From Infirmifilum sp. NZ (GTDB lineage: Archaea > Thermoproteota > Thermoprotei > Thermofilales > Thermofilaceae), in the NCBI RefSeq assembly GCF_022693705.1, contig NZ_CP094288.1:822443-886442 (forward strand): a stretch of DNA of 64,000 bases. Reading direction: 5' to 3'. A program made the translations under genes and the position numbers. Shown here piece by piece: positions 35,176 through 43,317 of the stretch. A model generated the notes under the pieces. The model was not told the DNA's origin. It saw nothing but the letters and a program-made list of their open reading frames with translations, and did no database searches. How positions within the stretch are numbered: the stretch's first letter is position 1; every line of letters begins with the position of its first letter.

Positions 35176-35775
35176 CTAGCCACCCCCTAGGATTTTTACC
35201 CGGACGAAGTCTTCAAGCTCTTCCTCAATGACCCGCTCCTCTATTCTTCTCAGGACGTCGGTGAGGGCTGGAATGAGGTTCTTCTCGAGGCTGTTCACGA
35301 CTCTGTTTATGTAGAGGAGCTGGTCGCTTATCTTCTCAACGGCGAGCTCCTTGTTGGCGACGTCGATCATCATCTTGACGGCGTTCCACAGGTGCTCGAT
35401 AGCCTCCCGGTAGTCCGGGTCTGTTATCTGCGAGAAGTCAGGGTCCTCGGCGATCCTGGCCTGGGGCACAGGTATGCCCTGGTAGCTGACTATGATGCTT
35501 GTTATCTTTGGTGGTCGAACGAGCGACGCGGTGGATCTGAAGTCATACTCGCCGCGAGCCATCCTCATAATGGCAACTCGGCGGGACGCCTCTATGAACT
35601 CGTGCTCTGCCTGTGGTCTTTTCTGCAGCTCGTCCATTATACCAAGTAGCTCTTTAGCGAGCTGGTCTCTCCTCATCTGTAAAACATCTTTACCCCTTTT
35701 TACTAGCTCCAACCTCCGCCGCAGCACCTGGAGGGTTCCTCTGGAGGCAGGTAGAAAAGCAAGCTCGCTAAGCAT
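35176..35775 (-). CDS. atpD: A/V-type ATP synthase subunit D
   Basis: Rotor axle inside the A3B3 hexamer. About 199 residues, two long coiled-coil helices. The signature TLQVLRRRLELVKRGKDVLQMRRDQLAKELL begins about 13 residues after the start, and the C-terminal helix has RRVVNSLEKNLIPALTDVLRRIEERVIEE-like periodicity. The frame remains open upstream to 35877 within atpB, but family alignment puts the start at ATG 35775, 11 bp after the atpB stop. Cotranscribed with A, B and C. Confidence 0.92.
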   Translation of the reverse strand: MLSELAFLPASRGTLQVLRRRLELVKRGKDVLQMRRDQLAKELLGIMDELQKRPQAEHEFIEASRRVAIMRMARGEYDFRSTASLVRPPKITSIIVSYQGIPVPQARIAEDPDFSQITDPDYREAIEHLWNAVKMMIDVANKELAVEKISDQLLYINRVVNSLEKNLIPALTDVLRRIEERVIEEELEDFVRVKILGGG

Positions 35776-35786
35776 TTCCGATACCC

Positions 35787-37202
35787 TCAGCTCCTGTAAG
35801 CGGGGTGATATTTCTCGATGAGCCTCCTTGGGATCCTGACGAGCTCCTCCTCCGGGAGCACTGAAAGCACCTTCCACCCTCTGTCCAGAGTCTCTTCTAC
35901 ACTCCTGTTCTCGTTGAAGGACTGGCTCACGAAATGGTTCTCGAACTCCTCTGCAAACTTCAGGAATCTTCTCATCCTCTCACTGAGCCCGATTTCACCG
36001 ATTATCCTGGCTAGGTCCCTAGCCCTCACACCTCTTGAGTACGCGTCGTAGAGCTGATCCGCGAGGTACCTGTGATCCTCTCGGGTCTTGCCCTCGCCTA
36101 TCCCAGCCTTCATCAGCCTGCTGAGGCTCGGCAAAACGTTCACTGGTGGGTATACGCCTTGAGCATAGAGTTCCTGGCTTAGGAAAATCTGCCCCTCAGT
36201 GATGTAGCCGGTGAGGTCCGGGATTGGGTGTCTCAGATCCCCTCCCGGCATAGTGAGTATCGGGAAGAGCGTGATGCTGCCTTTCTTGCCCTTTATTATG
36301 CCCGCTCTCTCGTAGATCGTCGCGAGGTCGCTGTACATGTATCCTGGGTAACCCATCCTGCCAGGGATCTCGCCCCTTGCGGAACTTACCTCCCGAAGAG
36401 CTTCGCAGTAGTTAGTCATATCGGACATTATTACCAGCACATGCATGTCGAGGTCGAAGGCCAGGAACTCCGCCACCGTGAGGGCAATGCGCGGGGTCAT
36501 AAGGCGCTCTACTGCTGGGTCGTCAGCCATGTTAAGGACAGCTACCAGCCTCTCGATGGCCCCGGTTTCGCGGAACTGCTCCATGAAGAACTCGGCTTCC
36601 GTCTTCCTTAGACCAATGCCGGCGAAAACCACAGCAAATCGCTCACCTTCGCCTCTAACAGTCGCCTGTCTAGCAACCTGCGCCGCGAGTAGGTTGTGAG
36701 GCAGACCTGAGACACTGAATATTGGGAGCTTCTGACCACGCACCAGGCTGAAGAGACCGTCGATCGCCGAGACGCCGGTCTGGATGAAGTCGTGAGGGTA
36801 CTCCCTCGCGACCGGGTTGATCGGTTCGCCGGTTATCTCCCTCATCTCACCCGTCATGACGGGAGGTAGCCCGTCGATCGGCTCGAATCTACCATTAAAG
36901 ATTCTGCCTAAAACGTCTTCAGAGACTCTGATCTTGAACGTGGATCCTGTGAATTTCACTAGAGTGTCTGTCTCGAGGCCTTCCCGGTCTCCGAGAACCT
37001 GGACCACAGCGTTACCTATGCTCGTTTCCAGGACCCTCCCGAACCTCTCCCTATGGTCTCTACCGTATATTTTCACGACCTCGTCGTAAGCAGCATCCTC
37101 GACGCCCTCCACGATGAGCAGGCTACCGCGTATCTCTCGCACGCCTCGGTAGATTTTTCCGGGATAGCGTTCGATAATGGTAGTGAGGATCTCCTCAGGC
37201 AC
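35787..37202 (-). CDS. atpB: A/V-type ATP synthase subunit B
   Basis: Non-catalytic nucleotide-binding subunit of the hexamer. 471 residues, normal length. Conserved stretches: [105 protein letters not shown], and the [11 protein letters not shown] segment. The degenerate P-loop (SVSGLPHN in place of GxxxxGKT) marks it as B rather than A. Its start overlaps the end of atpA by 8 bp, indicating coupled translation. Confidence 0.96.
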   Translation of the reverse strand: MPEEILTTIIERYPGKIYRGVREIRGSLLIVEGVEDAAYDEVVKIYGRDHRERFGRVLETSIGNAVVQVLGDREGLETDTLVKFTGSTFKIRVSEDVLGRIFNGRFEPIDGLPPVMTGEMREITGEPINPVAREYPHDFIQTGVSAIDGLFSLVRGQKLPIFSVSGLPHNLLAAQVARQATVRGEGERFAVVFAGIGLRKTEAEFFMEQFRETGAIERLVAVLNMADDPAVERLMTPRIALTVAEFLAFDLDMHVLVIMSDMTNYCEALREVSSARGEIPGRMGYPGYMYSDLATIYERAGIIKGKKGSITLFPILTMPGGDLRHPIPDLTGYITEGQIFLSQELYAQGVYPPVNVLPSLSRLMKAGIGEGKTREDHRYLADQLYDAYSRGVRARDLARIIGEIGLSERMRRFLKFAEEFENHFVSQSFNENRSVEETLDRGWKVLSVLPEEELVRIPRRLIEKYHPAYRS

Positions 37203-39003
37203 TAGCCACCACCCCGCTTTCAGCCGTTATTTGAACACCATGCCGTTGTGCGATCTCGTCTAGTTTAGCCATTACTCGGTTATATAGCTCTTTCACGGCC
37301 TCCAAGCCTCTCTCGTCTTCTTTCACGCGCATCATCTCGTACACTTCGGGGAGCTTCGTTATCTCCTCTATCGATACTCTCTTCTTAATCAGCTCATATG
37401 CTTTGTCGAAGAAGTCTATCATCATTTTGAGGAGCCAGTACTGCTTCTCAGGCTTGCAGAAGATGTCTTCCCCCGAGAGAGCCGTTTGCCTCAGGAAGCC
37501 CTCTTTTATTATCTCCGACGTCAGAAGTATCAGCCTCTGGTCGTCCGGCAGCGCCCCCTCTCCCACCACCGAAGCTATGGCTTCTATCTCGCTAGCAACA
37601 GTCATGAGCCGCAGGGCTCTCCGCCTGTACTGCGGGAACTCTGGTGAAACGTTTTTAACCCACCACCGCTCAACTATGTCCGCGTACTGGCTAAAGCTTC
37701 TCAGCCAGTTTATAGCCGGGAAGTGCCTCCTGTAGGCCAGGTCAGTGTCCAGAGCCCACATGACCCCGACAAACCTCAAAGTGTGTATCGTTACCGGTTC
37801 GTTGTAGTCACCTCCCGGCGGCGACACGGCCCCCAGTACAGTCACAGAGCCGCTTCTCTCGGGTGAGCCTAGGGGTTTTACTCGACCACCTCGCTCGTAG
37901 AACTCCGCTATTTTATCGGGAAGGTAGGCCGGGTATCCTCTCTCGACAGGGAGCTCTCCGAGCCTTCCGGCTATCTCGCGCAAGGCCTCAGCCCACCTGC
38001 TTGTCGAGTCCGCTATGAGCGTTACGTCGTATCCCTGATCCCGATAGTATTCTGCCAGCGTGATGCCCATGTAGATCGATGCTTCCCTAGCGGAGACGGG
38101 CATGTTAGAGGTGTTAGCTATCACTATTGATCTCTCAATGATGGGGCGACCAGATTTCGGGTCGGTGAGCCTCGGGAACTCCATGAGCATCTCTGCGATC
38201 TCATTACCGCGCTCACCGCAGCCGATGTAGATGACTATTTGGGAGTCGCTGTACATCGCGACCTTGTGAAGCGTAACCGTCTTCCCAGTGCCGAAGCCCC
38301 CAGGTATAGCGCCGGCGCCGCCCTTGGCTATCGGGAAGAACGTGTCTATCACTCGCTGCCCTATCAAAAGGGGCACCTCGCTCGTCAACCTCTCCTTGTA
38401 CGGCCTCGCCTGCCTCACAGGCCACTCCTGCTTCATTGTTAGCTCGTATGTCCTACCGTCCGACTCAACGACAGCGACGACGTCTTCGATGGTGTAGTCG
38501 CCCTCAGGAGCTATTTCACGTAGCCTGCCCTCAATACCCACAGGGATCATTATCCTGTGCTCTATGAGGGACGTTTCCTGTACGGTGCCGATGATGTCTC
38601 CGGAGCCTACCTTGACGCCTTTCTCGACCATTGGTACAAAGTGCCACTTCTTATTCCTAGGAAGGGGGTTGACCTTGACACCTCTCTTCACGAAGGGCCC
38701 TACGAGCTCCTTTATACTCTCTAGCGGTCTCTGGACTCCGTCGAACACGCTTGACATGAGCCCTGGGCCGAGCTCAGCTACCAACAGCTTTCCTGTACCC
38801 GTGATAGGTTCGCGAGGGCGTAGCCCACTTGTGTCCTCATAAACCTGTGCCGCGAAGTAATCCTGACCCACCCTGACGACTTCACCTAGGAGGCCCTCGT
38901 TACCCACGTACACGACTTCGCCGAGCTTGATGTTGCTGATACCCTTTCCTATTACAACGGGTCCCGAGATCTTCGCGATGTAGCCTTTCCGGTCACCAGA
39001 CAT
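37195..39003 (-). CDS. atpA: A/V-type ATP synthase catalytic subunit A
   Basis: Catalytic subunit. 602 residues, including the A-specific non-homologous region at about 110-200 ([19 protein letters not shown]). The P-loop is GGFGTGKT (235-242), where most archaeal A subunits have GAFGSGKT or GPFGSGKT. The catalytic region around [16 protein letters not shown] and the [27 protein letters not shown] segment are intact. No intein is present. First gene of the A-B-D-C block; about 126 bp separate it from the histone gene upstream on the same strand. Subunits E and F are not in the window. Confidence 0.96.
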   Translation of the reverse strand: MSGDRKGYIAKISGPVVIGKGISNIKLGEVVYVGNEGLLGEVVRVGQDYFAAQVYEDTSGLRPREPITGTGKLLVAELGPGLMSSVFDGVQRPLESIKELVGPFVKRGVKVNPLPRNKKWHFVPMVEKGVKVGSGDIIGTVQETSLIEHRIMIPVGIEGRLREIAPEGDYTIEDVVAVVESDGRTYELTMKQEWPVRQARPYKERLTSEVPLLIGQRVIDTFFPIAKGGAGAIPGGFGTGKTVTLHKVAMYSDSQIVIYIGCGERGNEIAEMLMEFPRLTDPKSGRPIIERSIVIANTSNMPVSAREASIYMGITLAEYYRDQGYDVTLIADSTSRWAEALREIAGRLGELPVERGYPAYLPDKIAEFYERGGRVKPLGSPERSGSVTVLGAVSPPGGDYNEPVTIHTLRFVGVMWALDTDLAYRRHFPAINWLRSFSQYADIVERWWVKNVSPEFPQYRRRALRLMTVASEIEAIASVVGEGALPDDQRLILLTSEIIKEGFLRQTALSGEDIFCKPEKQYWLLKMMIDFFDKAYELIKKRVSIEEITKLPEVYEMMRVKEDERGLEAVKELYNRVMAKLDEIAQRHGVQITAESGVVASA

Positions 39004-39129
39004 AGCTTTCTGCCAACCGGTGAAGTTTTGTAAATATGTTGCATTAATGTTTTACCATTCGCACATGTATTCTCAGGGCTTTCCGCATATTCTAGACGCA
39101 AGAAGTTTTCGAGTGAGCGGCTGAGGTTT

Positions 39130-39384
39130 TTAGACAACAATGTGGGAGCAGAGGATTCTTTGAAGCCTGCTTATAGCAAACTTCACGTCTTCTTCATTTA
39201 CTGTTTTTCGCTCCGCGTGTTTTGAGGCATCTATAGCTTCACGGGCAATCTCCCGCGCCAGTTTCTCTATGAAGTCTCTCAAAAGTAGGGTAGCCTCTTC
39301 GCTTACCCGCTCAGCTCCTTCCTGGTGGAGAATCCTGTCTATAGGTGCTAGCGGTATTTCGTGCTCTTTCTTCTTTGCCGACAT
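39130..39384 (-). CDS. Archaeal histone
   Basis: 84-residue histone-fold protein. The core runs from LAPIDRILHQEGAERVSEEATLLLRDFIEKLAREIAREAIDASKHAERKTVNEEDVKFAIS-like segments in the standard helix pattern alpha1-L1-alpha2-L2-alpha3; the RKTV L2 motif and the paired acidic/basic dimer residues are recognisable. A lysine-rich N-terminal extension (MSAKKKEHE) and a C-terminal tail (about RLQRILCSHIVV) extend the usual 66-69-residue core; the tail includes a cysteine. Histones are uncommon among Thermoproteota but occur in Thermofilales-like lineages. A TATA-like element (39419-39429, minus strand) and flanking inverted repeats sit upstream. Confidence 0.92.
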   Translation of the reverse strand: MSAKKKEHEIPLAPIDRILHQEGAERVSEEATLLLRDFIEKLAREIAREAIDASKHAERKTVNEEDVKFAISRLQRILCSHIVV

Positions 39385-39552
39385 ACCGAAACACTTTTGA
39401 TAGATTACATGGTCACGTAATTTAAAAATTTATTCACTGTTAGGGCGTAAAGAGATTTTACCAAAAGTGTTCCTCTTAGGCTATTACCGAGCGGACGCTT
39501 AGCAAGGAAATGTATTTAAACGCGCCTCAAGGTATCCGAAAAAGGGTGCTGG
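39385..39552. promoter_or_regulatory. Divergent histone/S17e promoter with inverted repeat
   Basis: AACACTTTTG at 39390-39399 and its exact reverse complement CAAAAGTGTT at 39462-39471 flank the histone TATA-like box (about 39419-39429). The left copy ends six bases before the histone ATG. For rps17e the element ATGTATTTAAACG at about 39508-39520 is the likely TATA box. The repeat arrangement suggests binding of a regulator at the histone promoter (inference). Confidence 0.5.
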
Positions 39553-39822
39553 ATGGGAAACGTCAGGATAAAACTGGTTAAGAGGACAGCTCGAATGCTT
39601 GTGGAAAAATTCGGTGACAGCTTTACAACAGACTTCGAGTACAACAAGGCTAAAGTGGCCGAACTACTTCACGTACCTTCAAAGAAGCTACGGAACCAGA
39701 TCGCAGGCTATGTTACGAGGCAGATAAAGCGCAAGAAGATGATTGAGGCCCAGCTCAGTCTGAGGCAGGAGATAACAACGACTGACGAGGAGGAGTACAT
39801 CAGACAAATAGAGGGCATGTGA
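39553..39822 (+). CDS. rps17e: Ribosomal protein S17e
   Basis: Small-subunit protein of archaea and eukaryotes. 89 residues. The family block MGNVRIKLVKRTARMLVEKF (1-20), TTDFEYNKAKV and SKKLRNQIAGYVTRQIKRK near 44-62 identify it, followed by a charged C-terminal tail (TTTDEEEYIRQIEGM). ATG at 39553 follows GGTGCTGG, a plausible ribosome-binding site. Lies 168 bp from the divergent histone and 59 bp before tRNA-Leu. Confidence 0.95.
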   Translation: MGNVRIKLVKRTARMLVEKFGDSFTTDFEYNKAKVAELLHVPSKKLRNQIAGYVTRQIKRKKMIEAQLSLRQEITTTDEEEYIRQIEGM

Positions 39823-39881
39823 CCTAAGGACCGGTGCGTGGAAAAGTATTTTACTTCCTCTAAAGAATTGTTGCTCGATGC

Positions 39882-39985
39882 GCGGGGGTGCCCGAGCTAG
39901 GACAAAGGGGGCGGACTTAGGATCCCACAAAGGATAAGACCTCCGCTGGCGTCGGCCTGCCCGGGTTCGAATCCCGGCCCCCGCA
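39882..39985 (+). tRNA. tRNA-Leu (anticodon UAG) with 19-nt anticodon-loop intron
   Basis: Seven-base acceptor stem GCGGGGG (39882-39888) pairs with CCCCCGC (39978-39984), discriminator A at 39985. The T arm is CCGGG-TTCGAAT-CCCGG. The long variable arm (TGGCGTCGGCCTGC) is of the Leu type. The anticodon stem GCGGA (39911-39915) pairs with TCCGC (39942-39946), with the anticodon TAG at 39918-39920. Between position 37 and the 3' stem are 19 extra bases (about 39922-39940), giving an 85-nt mature tRNA. The insert can form an ATCC/GGAT helix around CACAAA, but a perfect bulge-helix-bulge is not obvious. No encoded CCA. A promoter-like A/T stretch lies near 39843-39852. Confidence 0.88.
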
Positions 39986-40060
39986 CCTTCTCACTATCTT
40001 AAGGGTTGCCTATAGAAAACGTTATAAATTGAAGTGTGGCTTGTGAGAAGGGGTTGATGG

Positions 40061-40384
40061 ATGAGGCACTCTCACGGGTATAGGACACGAAGCAGGAAAA
40101 TGTTCAGGCACACACCAAGAACCAGGGGCTATAGGGGTCTGAGCCGGCTAATGCGCGAATACAGTCAAGGAGAATTAGTTGTCATAGACGTTAATCCCAC
40201 TTTTATCGAGACGGCGCCCCACCGTAGGTATCAGGGAAAAGTTGGTAAGGTCGTGGAGCAGAGGGGAAGAGCGTACGTCATCGAAGTGCAGGTTGGCGGG
40301 AAGACTAAGAAAATCATTACGACTCCAGAGCACATTGTGCCGTTCTTAGGGAGAGCCGAGGAGGCAAAAACCGGGAGCACTTAA
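40061..40384 (+). CDS. rpl21e: Ribosomal protein L21e
   Basis: Large-subunit protein. 107 residues (archaeal norm about 95-100). The basic N terminus MRHSHGYRTRSRKMFRHTPRTRG and the segment VVIDVNPTFIETAPHRRYQGKVGKV (about 41-65) with the terminal ITTPEHIVPF are diagnostic. TTATAAATT around 40021-40029 is the TATA box, and GGGGTTGATGG precedes the ATG. In many archaea L21e neighbours rpoF and DUF655; here the same genes are grouped but the block is convergent, with pus10 facing it. Confidence 0.95.
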   Translation: MRHSHGYRTRSRKMFRHTPRTRGYRGLSRLMREYSQGELVVIDVNPTFIETAPHRRYQGKVGKVVEQRGRAYVIEVQVGGKTKKIITTPEHIVPFLGRAEEAKTGST

Positions 40385-40400
40385 AGGGAATAATTCACCA

Positions 40401-41678
40401 TTAATCAATATCTATTACGTCAAGCTCGATTCTTTCAACGTTTTTGCCTATAAGTCCCGCAATGCTCGGGTTTGTCCTCCCTTGATCACCGTGAATAAAC
40501 TCTTTTATGTAAAAGCCACCCTGGGCCTCGATTATTATCTCCACGTCGTGTTCGGAAAGCTTTCTTGCTACTACCTTGTAAACTACCTTCCTCCTCAGCC
40601 TATCCGCTCTCCTATGAAGCACCCTGAGAGGTGTACGCTGCTCAACCACCGTTTCTTTGAAAGCTGCATTTATTCTCTCAATGTCCTCATCCGTAACGGG
40701 TTCCATAAAGGTGACGATAGCCCTGTAGACTTTTCTGGCAACCTCCGCGAGGCCTTTTAGCTTCTTGACACTGTCCTTATCGCAGTAGCTCAGAGCATGC
40801 ACTTCTATGAGGGATTGTGCCGAGGAGTTTATGATTTCCTCGAGCTTCCTGAGGTCCACGAAGCGTTTTTTAGGTTTGCGGACCTCTAAAACGAAGGGCC
40901 GACCCTTACCAAGCGTCCTCACATCGATGTCCTCACGACCGGCTGCGTGAAACTTAGCGTCATGAGCCTCGAATAGCGATAGCGTGGGCTTCGCGATCAG
41001 CTCTTCTATCGATGTGTTGAATTTTATCCTTTCATCGGAGAATGGCCAGGGATTCTGGGGGAGCCCTCGCACAAGCTTCCGATATCTTCCGCATATAAAG
41101 ACCGGCCTGGGGTGTACTTCAATTCCGTCGCCCTCGAGGTCTATGATTAGAAGGATGTCGGGTCTCTCCGGATCGTATTGCTTCCCCGTTTTTTTGGAGA
41201 AAATCTTACCAACTTCCCTACTGATTTCGTTTTTCAGGGACTCGGCGTCTCTTAGCTCGAAGCGACGCCACAGTTCCTCTTCCTTTTTGATCAACCGGTA
41301 GGGCAGGCGGACGCCCACAAGAAACGTCGAGAACTCGTACTCGCCGGCTACATTATAAGCGCGCTCTGCTAGTTCTTCGTACCTGGACGAGACTCCTCCA
41401 CATAAATAACACTGCGAATGAGAAGGAGCCTCCAGCCCTAGGCTAGCGAGAGCGTTGCGGGCCGGCTCGTACCCGCTTTCAGCAAGTGCCCTCAGAAGAT
41501 TCACGTCTACTTCGCGGGGTGAGCTCTTGTAAGCCTCCATGAATAAAAGCGTCTTTATTGCACGGCCTCTGTCTGCATTGCTTATGCCGGAGCCCCTAAG
41601 CCCGAAAAGCCGACCTAGGCACCAGTCGCAAAGGACGTAGCCATTCTCCAGCATCTGGCGGGCTTTATCGATTACCAT
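40401..41678 (-). CDS. pus10: tRNA pseudouridine synthase Pus10
   Basis: Forms pseudouridine 54 (and 55 in archaea) in the T arm of tRNA. 425 residues. N-terminal zinc/THUMP-type region: CDWCLGRLF (17-25) and CYLCG (about 90-94). The catalytic domain has AAGREDIDVRTLGKGRPFVLE, in which the Asp of DIDVR is the nucleophile, and the C-terminal AQGGFYIKEFIHGDQGRTNPS block. Third gene of the minus-strand rpoF-DUF655-pus10 group (25-bp gap from DUF655). It would modify the tRNAs charged and matured by other products of this window. Confidence 0.93.
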   Translation of the reverse strand: MVIDKARQMLENGYVLCDWCLGRLFGLRGSGISNADRGRAIKTLLFMEAYKSSPREVDVNLLRALAESGYEPARNALASLGLEAPSHSQCYLCGGVSSRYEELAERAYNVAGEYEFSTFLVGVRLPYRLIKKEEELWRRFELRDAESLKNEISREVGKIFSKKTGKQYDPERPDILLIIDLEGDGIEVHPRPVFICGRYRKLVRGLPQNPWPFSDERIKFNTSIEELIAKPTLSLFEAHDAKFHAAGREDIDVRTLGKGRPFVLEVRKPKKRFVDLRKLEEIINSSAQSLIEVHALSYCDKDSVKKLKGLAEVARKVYRAIVTFMEPVTDEDIERINAAFKETVVEQRTPLRVLHRRADRLRRKVVYKVVARKLSEHDVEIIIEAQGGFYIKEFIHGDQGRTNPSIAGLIGKNVERIELDVIDID

Positions 41679-41703
41679 AACTCTTCGTTACCGGCTACGT
41701 TAG

Positions 41704-42342
41704 TTAAAAAGGCTTGTAACGCTCCCGCCTTTGCAGCGCATCACCGACACGAGCGGGACCATATGGCGGATTCACAAAGAGATAGTGTGTTTGAGGCTCG
41801 CTGATTTCCTCTAGGATCCTGTTAACGATCAGTTCAACGGGTTTTATCCCAACCCTCTTTTCAATTTCCGCAAAGGAGTCGAAAGGCTTTCTGCTACGCT
41901 CCTCGAGTATCTTCCAGAGAGTTTTCTTCCCAATACCCTTCAAGAGCTCCAACTCGTGGGCTTTCTTCGAGAGCGGCTGAGCTCTGTTAAAGAATTCTAC
42001 GAAGACTTTTTCTTTGCTAAGCACTATACTTGTGACAACGTCCTTCAGTATGGCCTTAGCATTACCAGTGAGATCCTCGTACCTTATTACTCGAAGGAAG
42101 TGAACGACCTTGGCCTCAACACCCGTAGCCAGGTCCAGCTTCTCACCAGGTCGTAAACTTGAAAGCACGCCGATTTCCGGTCTCAGTTCAATGAGCAGAA
42201 ACTTTTCATCCCCTATGCTCTGAACCAAGGGATGGGAGATCCCCCGTACGGGATCCCCATAGGGTAAGACATCCAGTATATAGACTTGATTCTCTGGTGG
42301 TTTGAGGGGTTTTCGAAAATCACGCCCAGACACGTGCTTCAC
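41704..42342 (-). CDS. DUF655 helix-hairpin-helix nucleic acid-binding protein
   Basis: 212 residues. An N-terminal OB-like portion (QVYILDVLPYGDPVRG...SIGDEKFLLIELRP) is followed by a helix-hairpin-helix motif ELLKGIGKKTLWKILEER at about 133-150 and the end VNPPYGPARVGDALQRRERY, a hallmark of the DUF655 family. The family is restricted to archaea and is conserved beside rpoF and rpl21e, often with ksgA, suggesting a role in RNA metabolism or ribosome biogenesis. Exact activity is unknown. Lies 22 bp after rpoF. Confidence 0.85.
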   Translation of the reverse strand: MKHVSGRDFRKPLKPPENQVYILDVLPYGDPVRGISHPLVQSIGDEKFLLIELRPEIGVLSSLRPGEKLDLATGVEAKVVHFLRVIRYEDLTGNAKAILKDVVTSIVLSKEKVFVEFFNRAQPLSKKAHELELLKGIGKKTLWKILEERSRKPFDSFAEIEKRVGIKPVELIVNRILEEISEPQTHYLFVNPPYGPARVGDALQRRERYKPF

Positions 42343-42364
42343 ACCGCTCTAAAAACGCCTTAAA

Positions 42365-42703
42365 CTACTCATTGACCATCTCAATGATTCGCCTGTAATC
42401 TTCCTCCGAGAACAGTTTATTAAGCGGGGAAAGCACTAGACGAACCTCACCCGGATCCCTTGGCTTGATATTCACTAGCTGCACTGCAATGTCCTCCGGA
42501 AGGTCGAAGGTCTTCATCAGCTCCTCCACTACCCGGCGCGATTTAGCGGGATCCTCGATTTTGGCGAATTTCCTGGCGTACTCCACCGTGTATCGCTCAA
42601 GGCCCGTGAGCTCCCTTGTCTGCTCAACCTTCTCAAGCAGTTCCCGCAGCTCAGCGAGCGTCAAGTTCTTCTCAGAGAGCACTCTCGGCACTGAGGCCTT
42701 CAC
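42365..42703 (-). CDS. rpoF: DNA-directed RNA polymerase subunit F (Rpo4/Rpb4)
   Basis: Stalk subunit that pairs with Rpo7/E and contacts emerging RNA. 112 residues. The N-terminal strand (PRVLSEKNLTLAELRELL) and HRDC-like C-terminal helices with LPEDIAVQLVNIKPRDPGEVRLVLSPLNKLFSEED (about 72-104) are the Rpb4 family pattern. Gene order rpoF-DUF655 on the same strand is the standard archaeal arrangement and confirms the call. Upstream is a gene-free 345 bp before tRNA-Asn. Confidence 0.93.
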   Translation of the reverse strand: MKASVPRVLSEKNLTLAELRELLEKVEQTRELTGLERYTVEYARKFAKIEDPAKSRRVVEELMKTFDLPEDIAVQLVNIKPRDPGEVRLVLSPLNKLFSEEDYRRIIEMVNE

Positions 42704-43048
42704 CCCTGTTTCCTCTTTTAAAAACTAACTAATATCTCTTCCGCACCCCCACAAGAATTCAATAGCAATACGATCTCGGGTTCTAAGCCTTCATTATATC
42801 TTAACAGCTTGAAATCCCTATTCCCGCCGAGCACTACAATCAACTGTGCCTAAGCCGCGGCTCTTTCCCAGTTAGCCCTAACTTGAAGAAAAGCCGAAGG
42901 CAACAGCAGCGCAAACCTCCGGGACGAGTGATCTGCGATAACCTGTTAGACGGGCGACTATTCTCCTGCGCAGGTAGGCGTTTCTCGAGAATCTGACTTC
43001 CCCAGAGAAAATTTATTTAAATAGAAGGTCGTTGAAGCTATAGTCTGA
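42704..43048. other. Intergenic region upstream of tRNA-Asn
   Basis: 345 bp without a supportable gene. Two 10-bp palindromes lie close together: CCTGCGCAGG at 42965-42974 and TTCTCGAGAA at 42982-42991. The A/T-rich AAATTTATTTAAATA (43009-43023) is the probable tRNA-Asn promoter, about 26-40 bp before the tRNA. The rest shows no tRNA-like, C/D-box or coding signal that I can recognise. Confidence 0.4.
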
Positions 43049-43122
43049 GCCGGGGTAGCTCAGCCAGGTGGAGCGCCCGGCTGTTAACCGGGCGGTCCCG
43101 GGTTCAAATCCCGGCCCCGGCG
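43049..43122 (+). tRNA. tRNA-Asn (anticodon GUU)
   Basis: Acceptor stem GCCGGGG (43049-43055) pairs with CCCCGGC (43115-43121), discriminator G at 43122. The D arm begins TAGCTCAGCCAGGTGGAGC, the anticodon stem-loop is CCCGG-CTGTTAA-CCGGG with GTT at 43083-43085, and the T arm is CCGGG-TTCAAAT-CCCGG. 74 nt, no intron and no encoded CCA. Charging may involve direct AsnRS; the GatDE genes of this window act on Gln-tRNA instead. Confidence 0.95.
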
Positions 43123-43317
43123 CTTCGCTCCTAGGGCACATTTGTGAGACAATTTTAAAATAAAGGGCGGGTTCCGGCTCGCTAGTTGTTGCCCCGCACC
43201 CTGCCACCGCCCAGAGAGGTGAAGATCACCGTGGATAATACAAACGTAAGAAAAAGGTCTTTGTGGAATTCTACTGCTAAAGATTGTCTGAACCTTAAAT
43301 TTGAAGGATATGGTAGG

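Noticed and set aside
35776-35877. N-terminal extension of AtpD into atpB
   Set aside because: Alignment with the D-subunit family begins just after ATG 35775; the extension is unlike any AtpD.
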